A stretch of 64,000 bases of DNA from JAJKIV01 sp036741775 (GTDB taxonomy: Bacteria > Gemmatimonadota > Gemmatimonadetes > Gemmatimonadales > Gemmatimonadaceae). A model generated the notes under the pieces. That model made no database searches, was not told the DNA's origin, and saw only the letters and a program-made list of their open reading frames with translations. The stretch lies in the NCBI GenBank assembly GCA_036741775.1, contig DAINRQ010000025.1, forward strand, positions 1-64,000, written 5' to 3'. Shown here piece after piece: positions 50,170 through 58,825 of this stretch. A program made the position numbers and the translations under genes. How positions within the stretch are numbered: the stretch's first letter is position 1; each line of letters begins with the position of its first letter.

Positions 50170-50353
50170 CTAGCGGTCGCTCGCGCCCTGGCTCGCCTCG
50201 CGCTCGTACAGCCCGCGCACCACCGCCGGCTCGCCTAGCGCCCGTGGCAGCGCCTATGCCGAGCGCGATGGTCGTGACGGCCACGACGACGAACATGCGG
50301 CGGCGCCCGAGCGCGCGGACCGCGAAGCGGAGATCCCGGAGAATGGCGGACAT
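50170..50353 (-). pseudogene. ADOP-type ABC permease fragment
   Basis: From an ATG at 50353 the sequence reads SAILRDLRFAVRALGRRRMF, then VVVAVTTIALGIGAAT, the diagnostic start of MacB-like ADOP permeases common in Acidobacteriota and Gemmatimonadota. After GIGAAT the family resemblance stops. Another frame (ALGEPAVVRGLYEREASQGA) closes at a TAG at 50172. More than 90% of a typical 800-residue permease is missing. Confidence 0.65.
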
Positions 50354-50513
50354 GAGCCGGCCGGCTGGAAGTAGTCGTGGGTTCGACAGCCAGCGGGCCC
50401 GGCGGGTTCGTGGTCGGGCGCGCTTGTCCACAGGGCCGCGGCATCCGGCACCGGCTATCTTCCGCGCGACCAGACGCCCGCGCGCAGAGACCGTCAGCGG
50501 ACAGGAGAGACGA

Positions 50514-51563
50514 TTGAGTGGTATGACGTGCACCGCGGCCGACTGTCCATGCGCCGAGTTTCGCGAGCTCGGCCCGGCCGTGAAATCGCTGGTTGGCAAT
50601 CAGCGGGGTACGGACAGCCTCGTGATTCCGCTGGTGGCCGGCACGCTCGCGCATTGCGTGCTCGTGAGTGCTCGGCGGCATCGCGTGACACTCACGGGAA
50701 CGTCCGTCGCATCCCTCGCGGAACACGCGCGGCTCATCCTGAAGCTCGCCGATATGGCAGATGCTCCCGAGAGCTGGGAACGCGATCGCGACGCATTCGC
50801 CACCGTCTCGAACTTCGTTCTGGCAGGCTGGGATGCACTCCTCGAGTGGGTGCCGGAGTACTACGTCCCGGTCGTGGCCGAGTGGAAGGATCCGACGACC
50901 GCGGGGTTGATCGAGGCGGCTCGGGCGTGGGTGGATCGGACGCAGAAGCGCACGCTCACGGAGCTGGTGTTGTTCTCGGCCGAGGTCGCGAACCGCCTCG
51001 TGCCGACGAAACCCGAGCCGCTGGCCATCATGGCCAAGCCGATGCGGCCGATTCGTGTGGAGCTTGCGGCGCGCCTCCGGGGGAGAAAGCTCGACACGTG
51101 GCCGCGGGTGCTTCGCGCGTCGGTGCACGACTGGCATACCGACGCGCTCGAGACTCTGCTGTTCGACTACGCGACCGCCGGCAACCTGCCGCCCAGCGTG
51201 GACACGACGCTCCAGGAGGAACGGGCGCGGCACGGCGGCGAGTCCGTCTCCACGGTGGAGGATGACCCGCCCGCCGAAGTCCCGGACATCGAGCCACGAG
51301 AGCGGGAGCCGCTCGGCGCTGACGTCGAGGCGCTGTTGAGCGATGCCATCGCACACCTCGACCGCGCGGAGGCCCGGTCACGCGCGATCGAGGCGAAACG
51401 CCTCGAGCTCGTAGATCGGTACGCGATCCTGCAGGGACGCATCGACCGCCTAACGACCGACCTCGCCAGCGCTCGGCACGAGATTACCGGGCTCCGGTCG
51501 GAGCTCGCGGCCGTGCGCCGGGAGCGTGACGAGCTGGCTGGCCGCATCGTGTCAAACGATTGA
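50514..51563 (+). CDS. Hypothetical protein with C-terminal coiled coil
   Basis: A 349-residue protein. The start is a TTG at 50514 with AGGAGA upstream, or an ATG three codons later. A short Cys-containing N-terminus (TCTAADCPCAEF) is followed by a helical domain (RHRVTLTGTSVASLAEHARL) and, after a Pro/Glu-rich linker, a long coiled coil (YAILQGRIDRLTTDLASARH, then ITGLRSELAAVRRERDELAG). No family is recognised and there is no membrane segment. It is flanked downstream by repeat DNA. Confidence 0.68.
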   Translation: MSGMTCTAADCPCAEFRELGPAVKSLVGNQRGTDSLVIPLVAGTLAHCVLVSARRHRVTLTGTSVASLAEHARLILKLADMADAPESWERDRDAFATVSNFVLAGWDALLEWVPEYYVPVVAEWKDPTTAGLIEAARAWVDRTQKRTLTELVLFSAEVANRLVPTKPEPLAIMAKPMRPIRVELAARLRGRKLDTWPRVLRASVHDWHTDALETLLFDYATAGNLPPSVDTTLQEERARHGGESVSTVEDDPPAEVPDIEPREREPLGADVEALLSDAIAHLDRAEARSRAIEAKRLELVDRYAILQGRIDRLTTDLASARHEITGLRSELAAVRRERDELAGRIVSND

Positions 51564-51570
51564 AGGCATC

Positions 51571-51594
51571 GGCTATCAGCCGTCAGCTATCAGC
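51571..51594. repeat. CTATCAG-type short repeat
   Basis: GGCTATCAGCCGTCAGCTAT followed by CAGC; the same unit borders the second assembly gap at 45950-45967. Confidence 0.65.
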
Positions 51595-51652
51595 AAGGCA
51601 CACGGGCCGGGCCCACGGTCGCGCGTACCGGTCCGGTGCACGGCCGACATGC

Positions 51653-51889
51653 CGAGGGGGATACGGATTGTGCGGATGGAACGGATCGGGGCGGATCGCT
51701 CCGCGCGGGGGAGAGTCGATCGCGCAACGACCAAATTGGAATGGGGCACGGCCCGTGGCGGACAGTGGCGTCCCGGGCGGCCGTTCCCCCTCTTGATTCG
51801 GCTCGTTGGGCGAGGGCGCGTCCGGCCTCGGAGCGATCTGTAGAATCCGCCCCATCCGCATGATCCGTATACCCCTTCACGGAGCGCGG
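51653..51889. repeat. Long fold-back (MITE-like) element
   Basis: A 237-bp element whose two halves are imperfect inverted copies of each other. The outermost 45 bp pair best: left GGGGATACGGAT, TGCGGATGG, GCGGATCGCTCC against right GGAGCGATC, CCCCATCCGCA, ATCCGTATACCCC. Pairing continues, more weakly, to the centre. It fills most of the gap between the coiled-coil gene and the small gene at 52036. No coding capacity. Confidence 0.75.
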
Positions 51890-52035
51890 CCTTGTCGAGC
51901 GGGGCGTCGCGCGCCGCGAGCCCAACGTCGCCGTTCACGTGCCTATCGAAACCACCGTGATCGACCACTAGAATCAACTGCAACAGCACACGACACCACG
52001 GAACTCACGCGGGACTACACCTTACGGAGAGTCAA

Positions 52036-52278
52036 ATGGCAGAAGACGATCTCAGAGCGGAGCTCGAGCGGCTGCGCCAGGAGAACGAGGCACTCAAGAA
52101 AGGGGCGACCCGTGGGGTGTCGCTCAAGGTGAGCGAGAAGGGTGGCGTCTCGGTCTACGGACTCGGGCGATTCCCCGTCACGCTGTACAAGGAGCAGTGG
52201 ACCAAGCTGCTGGACATGGCTGACGAGATTCGCGCGTTCATCAAGACGAACGAATCGCAGCTCAAGGCGAAGGAGTGA
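52036..52278 (+). CDS. Small conserved protein with N-terminal coiled coil
   Basis: An 80-residue protein starting with a coiled coil (DLRAELERLRQENEALKKGA) and followed by the conserved segment VSLKVSEKGGVSVYGLGRFP, then VTLYKEQWTKLLD. The same layout recurs in small proteins across several phyla; function unknown. It has a reasonable ribosome-binding site (GGAGAG upstream). It is convergent with the TIR gene. Confidence 0.82.
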   Translation: MAEDDLRAELERLRQENEALKKGATRGVSLKVSEKGGVSVYGLGRFPVTLYKEQWTKLLDMADEIRAFIKTNESQLKAKE

Positions 52279-52292
52279 CCGGGTGCACCGCG

Positions 52293-53825
52293 TCAGCGTC
52301 GACGCGGCCGCACGATCACGTCGCTCGAACCGTCGGCTCGCCGTAGCACCGACACGATCCGGCGCGGTGTGAGGGCGAGTGAGCGCACGGCGGCGCGGGG
52401 CTCGTCGAGCACCCGCGCCGATCCTGCGCTGTCGAGGACGAACACCTGCGCGCGAACCGGCGTACTGTCGGGCGCGCCACTCTCGATGTTGAACGCGACC
52501 ACGAGGCCAGTGCTGTCGGTCTCGATCAGATGATAGGGGAACGTGCCGGCATCACCGCGCTCGACCGGAAAGGGCGGCCACGTGCGCTCGAGCGTGAGCT
52601 GCCTCGCCTGGACGGACACCTCCTGCAGCGCGTTCTCGCAGGAGAGGAAGAGCGGGTTCCCACGAGAGCTCGCGGCGATGTCCGTGGCACACGCCACGAT
52701 GCGCCGCTCGCGCCCATCGAACCGGTCGATCCGCAGCATCGGGTCGACGAAGTGATATAGCACGCCCGGGTTCCCGCGCGCACGCACCCCCCAGATCTGC
52801 TCGCCGACGCGTCGAAGGCGAACGCCCATCGCCTCGCGGCCGAACCCCGCCGTATCTACCGTCCAGGTCACCACATCCCATCGCTTGTCGATCCGGTATC
52901 GAAGCATTGTCGGTTCGCCGTCCCGGTCGCCGGTGGTCATCCAGACACCCAGGCGGTGCGGCTGGACGGACTCGATGTCGCCCGACGGCCGGGGTGGGTT
53001 GGTGACGTCGCGAGGAGGCGCGACTGCCGATGGATCGAGCAGGGCACTGTCCACGACGTGCAATCGCTTCGCGTCGATCATCATGATGCCGTCGCGCCCG
53101 CGCGTGACGACGAGCAGGTGCGACGGCGTTCGCGTCATCGAGACAGGCTCGCCCATGAGCTCGAGCGGGGTGCCAACCTGCGCCCCTCCGTCCGTGAACT
53201 GGACCAGTCGTGGCGGGTTGGTTGCCGCGATGACGAACCCGCTATCCACGAGTGGAGCGGCCGCGCGCGCCTGCTGTCGTACGTCGGCAGGGAGGCGTTC
53301 GCGCGCGATGCGCGTCAGCCCGGTCTCACGCGCGAGCCAGGCGAGCGCCGCAATGGCGACGACGCACACGACCGCCACGACGCCGCGTGGTGAGCGTACC
53401 CGGCGCCAAATGCGCGGTCCGAACCGTCGCGCCTGCTCCATGCGCTCCACCTGATGCACCGCCTCGGCGACGATGTCGCCGCGCGGCGTCAGGATGTTCA
53501 CGGCGCGCACGTACGCCGGGATGGTCGCGATGTCGGTGGGCTTGACCATCACGGGCAGCACACGACCGCCCGCGTGTGGCCACCGCCGCTCGGCGAGACC
53601 GAGCTCGGTGAGCGTGTAGCGTCCTGTCTGAACCGACGCCGGGGTGACGAAGAAAACGAACAGGTCCGACTCGCCGATCGCCCGCGTGATCGCTTGATCG
53701 TACTCGAAGCCCGCCTCGAGATCCGCGCGGTCGAAGAAGACGTCGTGCCCATGGCCCAGCAGGGCATGATTCACCCGCTCGGCGACGGCTCGTTCCTCGG
53801 ACGGGTAACTGAGGAAAATCTTCAC
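52293..53825 (-). CDS. TIR domain protein with TM helix and propeller-like C-terminus
   Basis: A 510-residue protein. Residues 1-135 form a TIR domain (MKIFLSYPSEERAVAERVNH, GHDVFFDRADLEAGFEYDQA, DLFVFFVTPASVQTGRYTLT followed by ELGLAERRW). The Glu in TELG is the position of the catalytic Glu of NAD-cleaving TIRs. A transmembrane helix (VVAVVCVVAIAALAWLA, about 148-165) separates it from a 340-residue extracytoplasmic beta-propeller-like domain. Bacterial TIRs either cleave NAD+ or make ADPR-type signals. This gene is divergent from the amidase-hydrolase-protease operon, which shares the intervening 214-bp promoter region. Envelope sensing leading to a TIR signal is the inferred role. Confidence 0.86.
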   Translation of the reverse strand: MKIFLSYPSEERAVAERVNHALLGHGHDVFFDRADLEAGFEYDQAITRAIGESDLFVFFVTPASVQTGRYTLTELGLAERRWPHAGGRVLPVMVKPTDIATIPAYVRAVNILTPRGDIVAEAVHQVERMEQARRFGPRIWRRVRSPRGVVAVVCVVAIAALAWLARETGLTRIARERLPADVRQQARAAAPLVDSGFVIAATNPPRLVQFTDGGAQVGTPLELMGEPVSMTRTPSHLLVVTRGRDGIMMIDAKRLHVVDSALLDPSAVAPPRDVTNPPRPSGDIESVQPHRLGVWMTTGDRDGEPTMLRYRIDKRWDVVTWTVDTAGFGREAMGVRLRRVGEQIWGVRARGNPGVLYHFVDPMLRIDRFDGRERRIVACATDIAASSRGNPLFLSCENALQEVSVQARQLTLERTWPPFPVERGDAGTFPYHLIETDSTGLVVAFNIESGAPDSTPVRAQVFVLDSAGSARVLDEPRAAVRSLALTPRRIVSVLRRADGSSDVIVRPRRR

Positions 53826-54039
53826 ATCCTTCCGCGCAATGGCGCCTCCGGGACGTCGTCGGTTGCACGACGTTATAACGGCGCACGGCCACTAACGCCA
53901 GCGCGCCCGAGGTGACATAGCGTATGGGAACTCCCCATAGGATGGAGGCCAAGCTTCCCGATGATGTGTATGTTGTGGCGGTCAACGCGATCCGTCACTC
54001 AGTCACCCGCGGGCTTGGGACAGCCCGGAGAGGCGAATC
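53826..54039. promoter_or_regulatory. Divergent promoter region between TIR and amidase genes
   Basis: 214 bp between divergent starts. An AT-richer stretch (GACGTTATAACG near 53870) and GGAGAGG at 54028 (ribosome-binding site of the amidase) are visible. Exact promoters are not identified. Confidence 0.45.
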
Positions 54040-54795
54040 ATGACAACCCCAATCACCTGGATCGGCAGTCCGCACCGCTATAAGGGCCGCGAGGGATTCC
54101 GGCCGGAAGCGGTCGTCATTCACATCATCGAGGGCTCTCTCGCCGCGGCCGACAGCTGGTTCCTGGCGCCGGAGTCGAAGGTGTCGGCGCACTACGGAGT
54201 GGGTCGAAGCGGCGAGGTGCACCAGTACGTGGGGGAGGCCGACACCGCCTTCCACGCCGGTCGCGTGTGGAAAGCGAAATGGCGCCGGCTCAAGCCGAGG
54301 GTGAACCCGAACCTCTACACCATCGGTATCGAGCACGAGGGACGCGGCGCGAGCGCGTGGCCCGACGCGATGTACGAGTCGAGCGCCCGGCTCATCGCGG
54401 ACGTGTGCACGCGCTGGTCGATCCCCATCGATCGCGATCACATCGTGGGGCATCGGGAGATCTACGGCCGCAAGACGTGTCCTAACGACGCGGTCGATCT
54501 GCGCCGGCTCATCGCGATGGCGCGCCGCGCCGCAGTCGCGCCCGAGCGGTACAACTTCATCCCCGAGGTGGGAAGCATACGCACGCGATCGGGGCTCAAC
54601 GTCCGGCGAAACGCCCCGACGACCGCCGCGCGAGTGGTCCGCGTCGCTGCTCCGGACGAGCTACTCGATTTCGTCGGCTGGTCGAGCAACGGGATGAGCG
54701 TAAACGGGAACCCGCACTGGTATCGCGACCCAAACGGGGATTACTTCTGGGCCGGCGCGACGACGCGACCGATTCCCGGCGTCGCGGATCAATAA
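54040..54795 (+). CDS. N-acetylmuramoyl-L-alanine amidase (Ami_2) with SH3b domain, no signal peptide
   Basis: A 251-residue protein. The amidase_2 zinc site is visible: AVVIHIIEGSLAAADSWFLA (His), HYGVGRSGEVHQYVGEADTA and GHREIYGRKTCPND (His and Cys/Asp ligands). A bacterial SH3-like domain follows (RTRSGLNVRRNAPTTAARVV). Such amidases cut the MurNAc-L-Ala bond of peptidoglycan. No export signal is present, unusual for a peptidoglycan hydrolase of the cell itself but as expected for a phage-type lysin or a suicide effector. It is first in an operon with an alpha/beta hydrolase (11 bp gap) and a protease. Confidence 0.87.
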   Translation: MTTPITWIGSPHRYKGREGFRPEAVVIHIIEGSLAAADSWFLAPESKVSAHYGVGRSGEVHQYVGEADTAFHAGRVWKAKWRRLKPRVNPNLYTIGIEHEGRGASAWPDAMYESSARLIADVCTRWSIPIDRDHIVGHREIYGRKTCPNDAVDLRRLIAMARRAAVAPERYNFIPEVGSIRTRSGLNVRRNAPTTAARVVRVAAPDELLDFVGWSSNGMSVNGNPHWYRDPNGDYFWAGATTRPIPGVADQ

Positions 54796-54805
54796 CCCCG
54801 AGACC

Positions 54806-55792
54806 ATGCCGCACATCACTTTCGTTCACGGAATCTCCAACAAGCCCGCGCCCGACGAGCTCCACTCGCTGTGGCTGCGGGCGCTCGCGCGAGACGACGG
54901 CCTCGACTGTAATACCGAAGGCATCACGTCGTCGATGGTGTACTGGGCGGACGTCATGTACGCGAGCCCGGATCCTAACGTGGAACAGCTCGAGGCGGCG
55001 GACGACCTGCTCGAGGCACAACAGGAAGCCGCGCCCGGCACCGAAGCCGAAACGTCCGCGTGGCGCGAACAGCTCCCTCCGGACGAGCGGGCCTTCGTCG
55101 AGTCGCTCGCCGAGCAGCTGGGCACGGACCTGCCTGACGACGTCGCGCCGCCCACCGAGACGGCCCGTGGGAAGGCTGCCGGCGAACCGGGTACGTTGAG
55201 CAAGAAGGAGATGGAAGCGGTCGCCGTGCTCGAGCGCGTGCCGCTTCCCTGGTTCATCAAGCGGCCCATCATGAAGCTGCTTCTGCGCGACGTACATCAC
55301 TACCTGTTCAACACGAAGCATTCGCCACGGCCGGGCGCCAGCTTCGAGGTGCAGAAGGAGATCCGGCGCCGTTTCGTGGATGCGGTGAAACAGGGTGCGG
55401 GAACGGACGGGCCGCACATCGTGATCAGCCACAGCATGGGCACCGTCGTGGCCTACGATTGTCTGAAGCGTGTGGCCGAGTGTCCCGAAGTGGATGCGCT
55501 CTTCACGATCGGGAGCCCGCTGGGTCTCGACGAGATCCAGGACAAGCTCAAGCCCGAATGGTCGCGCGCCGAGGGCTTCCCGGGGAGAGTGAAAGGGCCG
55601 TGGATCAACGTGTACGATCCGCTCGACCCGGTCGTCGGCTTCGACCCGAAGTTCGGCAACGATTACCTGCGTGGCGGTCAGGGCGCCGTCGAGGACATCA
55701 AGGAAGAGAACTGGGGCAAGTGGAGGCACAGCATCACGAAGTACCTGTACGGTCCGAAGCTTCGAGACCGGTTAGGCAAGCTGTTCGCCTAG
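54806..55792 (+). CDS. Alpha/beta-hydrolase (lipase-like) effector
   Basis: A 328-residue cytoplasmic protein with an alpha/beta hydrolase core: PHITFVHGISNKPAP, nucleophile Ser in HIVISHSMGTVVAYDCLKRV, acid in NVYDPLDPVVGFDP and His in WRHSITKYL. The insertion at residues 70-130 is acidic and low complexity. This catalytic triad is complete. Hydrolases of this kind occur as effectors in multi-gene prokaryotic conflict systems. Gene spacing of 10-13 bp to its neighbours places it in the operon 54040-58807. Lipid or ester substrate inferred. Confidence 0.82.
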   Translation: MPHITFVHGISNKPAPDELHSLWLRALARDDGLDCNTEGITSSMVYWADVMYASPDPNVEQLEAADDLLEAQQEAAPGTEAETSAWREQLPPDERAFVESLAEQLGTDLPDDVAPPTETARGKAAGEPGTLSKKEMEAVAVLERVPLPWFIKRPIMKLLLRDVHHYLFNTKHSPRPGASFEVQKEIRRRFVDAVKQGAGTDGPHIVISHSMGTVVAYDCLKRVAECPEVDALFTIGSPLGLDEIQDKLKPEWSRAEGFPGRVKGPWINVYDPLDPVVGFDPKFGNDYLRGGQGAVEDIKEENWGKWRHSITKYLYGPKLRDRLGKLFA

Positions 55793-55805
55793 CATCGGAG
55801 GCGGT

Positions 55806-57449
55806 ATGGACAAGGCGATCGAGCGAACGATCGGTGACCTGACCTCCGCAGTCGGGCTGCTCGACCGAACGCGAGTCAATCAGCTGTGTCGTCGCCTCAT
55901 CGCGCAGCTGCATCGGGCCGACGAGCCCTTGTCCGCCGACGCCGCGAAGGGACTGCTGAATGCGCTCCGCCGCAAACGCTTCTTCACGCCGATGCAACAC
56001 GTGGCGGACGCACTCGTCCAGACGGGTCAGGATGCGGCGACCGTGCGTCGCCAGTACGCGCAAGCACTGATCGACCGTGGTGCACTCCTTGCCGCGACCG
56101 CCGTCCTCAAGGAGCTGCTGGAAGATGAGGGGGAGAGCGCCGAAGTCCGCGGTCTGCTCGGGCGGGCCTACAAGCAGCGCTACATCGATGCCCTCCGCTA
56201 CCGCCGAGATCTGAGTCGGCCGGTTTCCGACCGGCACGCTACGGCGATTCGTGAGGCGATCCGGTGGTACCTTGGTCCGTACCAGCAGAACGGGTCGGCC
56301 AACTACTGGCACGGCATCAACGCGGTCGCGTGTACGATGCGCGCGCAGCGCGACGGTGTGCGCGAAGACACCATCGCCGATCCGCGGGCGATCGCGACGG
56401 CGGTCCGGGATACGATCGACAAGGTAACGGCTCCCGGTGCCTGGCAGCTCGCGACGGTGCTCGAGGCGTGTGTGGCGCTCGGTGACGAGATGGGAGCGAT
56501 CGCCCGCGCGGTGAAGTACGTTCGCCACCCTGAGGCCGATGCGTTCGAGATCGCGAGCACGCTCCGACAGCTCGAGGAGGTGTGGGACCTAACGAGTACC
56601 TCGGGGATCGGCGTCGATGTGCTACCGCTGCTCCGCGGAGCGTTGCTGGAGCGTCGGAACGGCGCCGTCGAAGTGTCGCCGGAGGAGGTGCGGAAGGCCG
56701 GGCGCCAACAGTCGGCGCGCGAGACGAGGCGATTCGAGAAGGTGTTCGGCGCCGACGCGTTCACGTCCTACGACACGTACCTGAATGGCGCCAAGCGGGC
56801 CCGCACCGTTGCCCGTATCGGCCGAGAGGTGGGGGGACGTGGCGACGGCACCGGGTTTCTCGTTCGCGGCGAAGACCTGTCCGACCGATACAAGGACGAG
56901 AAGTGGCTGCTCGTCACGAACGCGCACGTGATCAGCAGCGACCCCGCACATGCGCCGGCCGTGCAGCCTGAGGACGCCGTCATCACCTTCCAGGCGCTGC
57001 CCCTCGGCCCGGACCACACGGTGCGCGCCTATGGGGTGGACGCTGTTCTGGAGGTCTCGTCGCCGAAAGAGCTCGATTTCGCGGTCGTCAAGCTCAGGGG
57101 AACGGTGGCGGACATCATCGACGACGACCGGTGCGAAGTCGCGAAGGGGCTGCCAACCAACAATCAGCAGGGGCGCGTCTACATCATCGGTCACCCGGCA
57201 GGCGGGAATCTGAGCTATTCGCTCCAGGACAACCTGCTGCTCGATTACGAGAATCCGCTGTTGCATTACCGCGCACCCACCGAGGGTGGAAGCTCCGGGA
57301 GCCCCATCTACAATGCGAAGTGGAACCTCATCGGCCTCCACCACGCAGGCTCGAAGACCATGTCGCGGCTTCGCGGCCAGGGCGGAACGTACGCGGCGAA
57401 CGAGGGGATCTGGATCCAGGCGATCAGGAAAGCCCTGGCGACCGGCTGA
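55806..57449 (+). CDS. Helical TRAFs-binding-like scaffold fused to trypsin-like protease
   Basis: A 547-residue protein. The N-terminal 330 residues are a TPR-like helical scaffold with GRAYKQRYIDA and YWHGINAVA, matching the TRAFs-binding/DUF4071 region of ASK-type kinases and its bacterial relatives. The C-terminal domain is a trypsin-like (S1) protease with a complete triad: His374 in VTNAHVIS, Asp424 in ELDFAVVKL and Ser497 in EGGSSGSPIYN. No signal peptide is visible, so it acts in the cytoplasm. The next gene, 2 bp downstream, carries the same helical domain on a nucleoside-deoxyribosyltransferase-like N-terminus. Proteolytic activation or killing on signal binding is the inferred role. 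Confidence 0.83.
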   Translation: MDKAIERTIGDLTSAVGLLDRTRVNQLCRRLIAQLHRADEPLSADAAKGLLNALRRKRFFTPMQHVADALVQTGQDAATVRRQYAQALIDRGALLAATAVLKELLEDEGESAEVRGLLGRAYKQRYIDALRYRRDLSRPVSDRHATAIREAIRWYLGPYQQNGSANYWHGINAVACTMRAQRDGVREDTIADPRAIATAVRDTIDKVTAPGAWQLATVLEACVALGDEMGAIARAVKYVRHPEADAFEIASTLRQLEEVWDLTSTSGIGVDVLPLLRGALLERRNGAVEVSPEEVRKAGRQQSARETRRFEKVFGADAFTSYDTYLNGAKRARTVARIGREVGGRGDGTGFLVRGEDLSDRYKDEKWLLVTNAHVISSDPAHAPAVQPEDAVITFQALPLGPDHTVRAYGVDAVLEVSSPKELDFAVVKLRGTVADIIDDDRCEVAKGLPTNNQQGRVYIIGHPAGGNLSYSLQDNLLLDYENPLLHYRAPTEGGSSGSPIYNAKWNLIGLHHAGSKTMSRLRGQGGTYAANEGIWIQAIRKALATG

Positions 57450-57451
57450 TC

Positions 57452-58807
57452 ATGGCTGCGCGCCGCCCGCTCTGCTTCGTGCTGATGCCGCATGGGATGG
57501 ACGCACGCGCGTCGGGCGACGCGATCGACTTCGACGCCGTCTACGCCGACGTCGTCCGGCCGGCGATCGAGAACGCCGGGCTCGAGCCCGTCCGGGGGAA
57601 CGACGATCTGGGCGACGGGGTCATCGGCAAGCCCACGCTCGAGCGCCTCGCCCTGTGCCAGTACCTGGTGGCCGACCTGACGACCGCGGCCGCGAACATC
57701 CTCCACGAACTTGGCGTTAGGCGGGCGGGGCGAAGGCGCGTGACCGTATTGCTGTTCGCCGAGGGACGCGGGCTGCCCTTCGACGCGACGGCGCTTCACC
57801 CTATCCCCTACCGGATCGAGAAGGGCAGGCCGACGGACGTGGATGCCACTCGCCTGTCGATCACCAGGCAGCTCGAGGCGTCGAGCGAGCACGGGGGTGA
57901 GGCCGGCACGCTCGCCGAGTTGCTCAACTGGCCGATGCTGCCGGACATCGCACACGAGTCGACCGATGTGTTTCGCGATCGCGCCGTGTACTCGGACGAG
58001 CGAAAGCATCAGATCGCCGGCGCTCGCGCGAGCGGTCAGGCGGCCCGGGCAGAGCTTCAGGCGATCGAAGCGTCGCTTGGCCCGCCGAGCGACACCGAGG
58101 TGGGCGTGATCGTCGACCTCCTCCTGTCGTACCGCGCGGTGAAAGCGTGGGACGACATGATCCGCCTCGTGGACGCGATGGACGCGCCACTCCGCAACAC
58201 TGCGATGGTCCGGGAACAGCTGGCGTTCGCGCTCAACCGGGCGGGGCGCGGCGAAGAGGCAGAGGGCGTCCTGCTCGACCTCATCGCCTCACGCGGCGGT
58301 GGCACGAGCGAGACCTGGGCGCTCCTCGGCCGCGTCTACAAGGATCGCTGGGAGGCCGCGGTGAAATCGGGAGCTGGCGAGCCGGCCGACGCGCTGCTCC
58401 AGAAGGCGATCGACACATACACGCGCGGTTTCGAAGCCGACACTCGCGATGCGCTCCCCGGCATCAACGCCGTCACGCTGATGGAGCTGCGCGATCCGCC
58501 CGACGCGCGTCGATCGAGCCTAACGCCGGTGGTTCGGTACGCGGTGGAGCGCAAGATGGCCGCGAGCGCACCGGACTACTGGGATCACGCCACGCTCATC
58601 GAGCTTGCGGTGCTCGCGAAAGACGAAGCCGCGGCGACTGACGCCCTGAGTATCGCACTGACGACGGTGCGTGAGGTCTGGGAGCCGGAGACCACCGCGC
58701 GCAATCTTCGACTCATCCGCGAGGCGCGGGAGCGGAGGGGTGAAGGCCTCTCCTGGGCGACACGCATCGAGGATGCGCTCGACAACGCGGCGCGCGGCGG
58801 ACGCTGA
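57452..58807 (+). CDS. NDT-like domain fused to TRAFs-binding-like helical scaffold
   Basis: A 451-residue protein. Residues 1-120 form a nucleoside-2-deoxyribosyltransferase-like Rossmannoid domain: CFVLMPHGMDARASGDAIDF, AGLEPVRGNDDLGDGVIGKP, and LVADLTTAAANILHELGVRR, where the HELG Glu corresponds to the family's catalytic Glu. The rest is a helical scaffold with GRVYKDRWEA and LPGINAVTLMELRD, a paralogue of the scaffold in the preceding gene. Bacterial TPR scaffolds of this type have been proposed to bind NAD+-derived signals, and the animal version lies in ASK/MAP3K. It starts 2 bp after the protease gene. It may make or sense the ligand that releases the protease (inference). Confidence 0.83.
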   Translation: MAARRPLCFVLMPHGMDARASGDAIDFDAVYADVVRPAIENAGLEPVRGNDDLGDGVIGKPTLERLALCQYLVADLTTAAANILHELGVRRAGRRRVTVLLFAEGRGLPFDATALHPIPYRIEKGRPTDVDATRLSITRQLEASSEHGGEAGTLAELLNWPMLPDIAHESTDVFRDRAVYSDERKHQIAGARASGQAARAELQAIEASLGPPSDTEVGVIVDLLLSYRAVKAWDDMIRLVDAMDAPLRNTAMVREQLAFALNRAGRGEEAEGVLLDLIASRGGGTSETWALLGRVYKDRWEAAVKSGAGEPADALLQKAIDTYTRGFEADTRDALPGINAVTLMELRDPPDARRSSLTPVVRYAVERKMAASAPDYWDHATLIELAVLAKDEAAATDALSIALTTVREVWEPETTARNLRLIREARERRGEGLSWATRIEDALDNAARGGR

Positions 58808-58825
58808 GCGCCGACCCGGAGCGCT

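Noticed and set aside
49358..50599. A 413-codon version of the DUF481 protein starting at 50599
   Set aside because: The upstream 160 codons cover a permease remnant and promoter DNA; the signal peptide follows the ATG at 50119.
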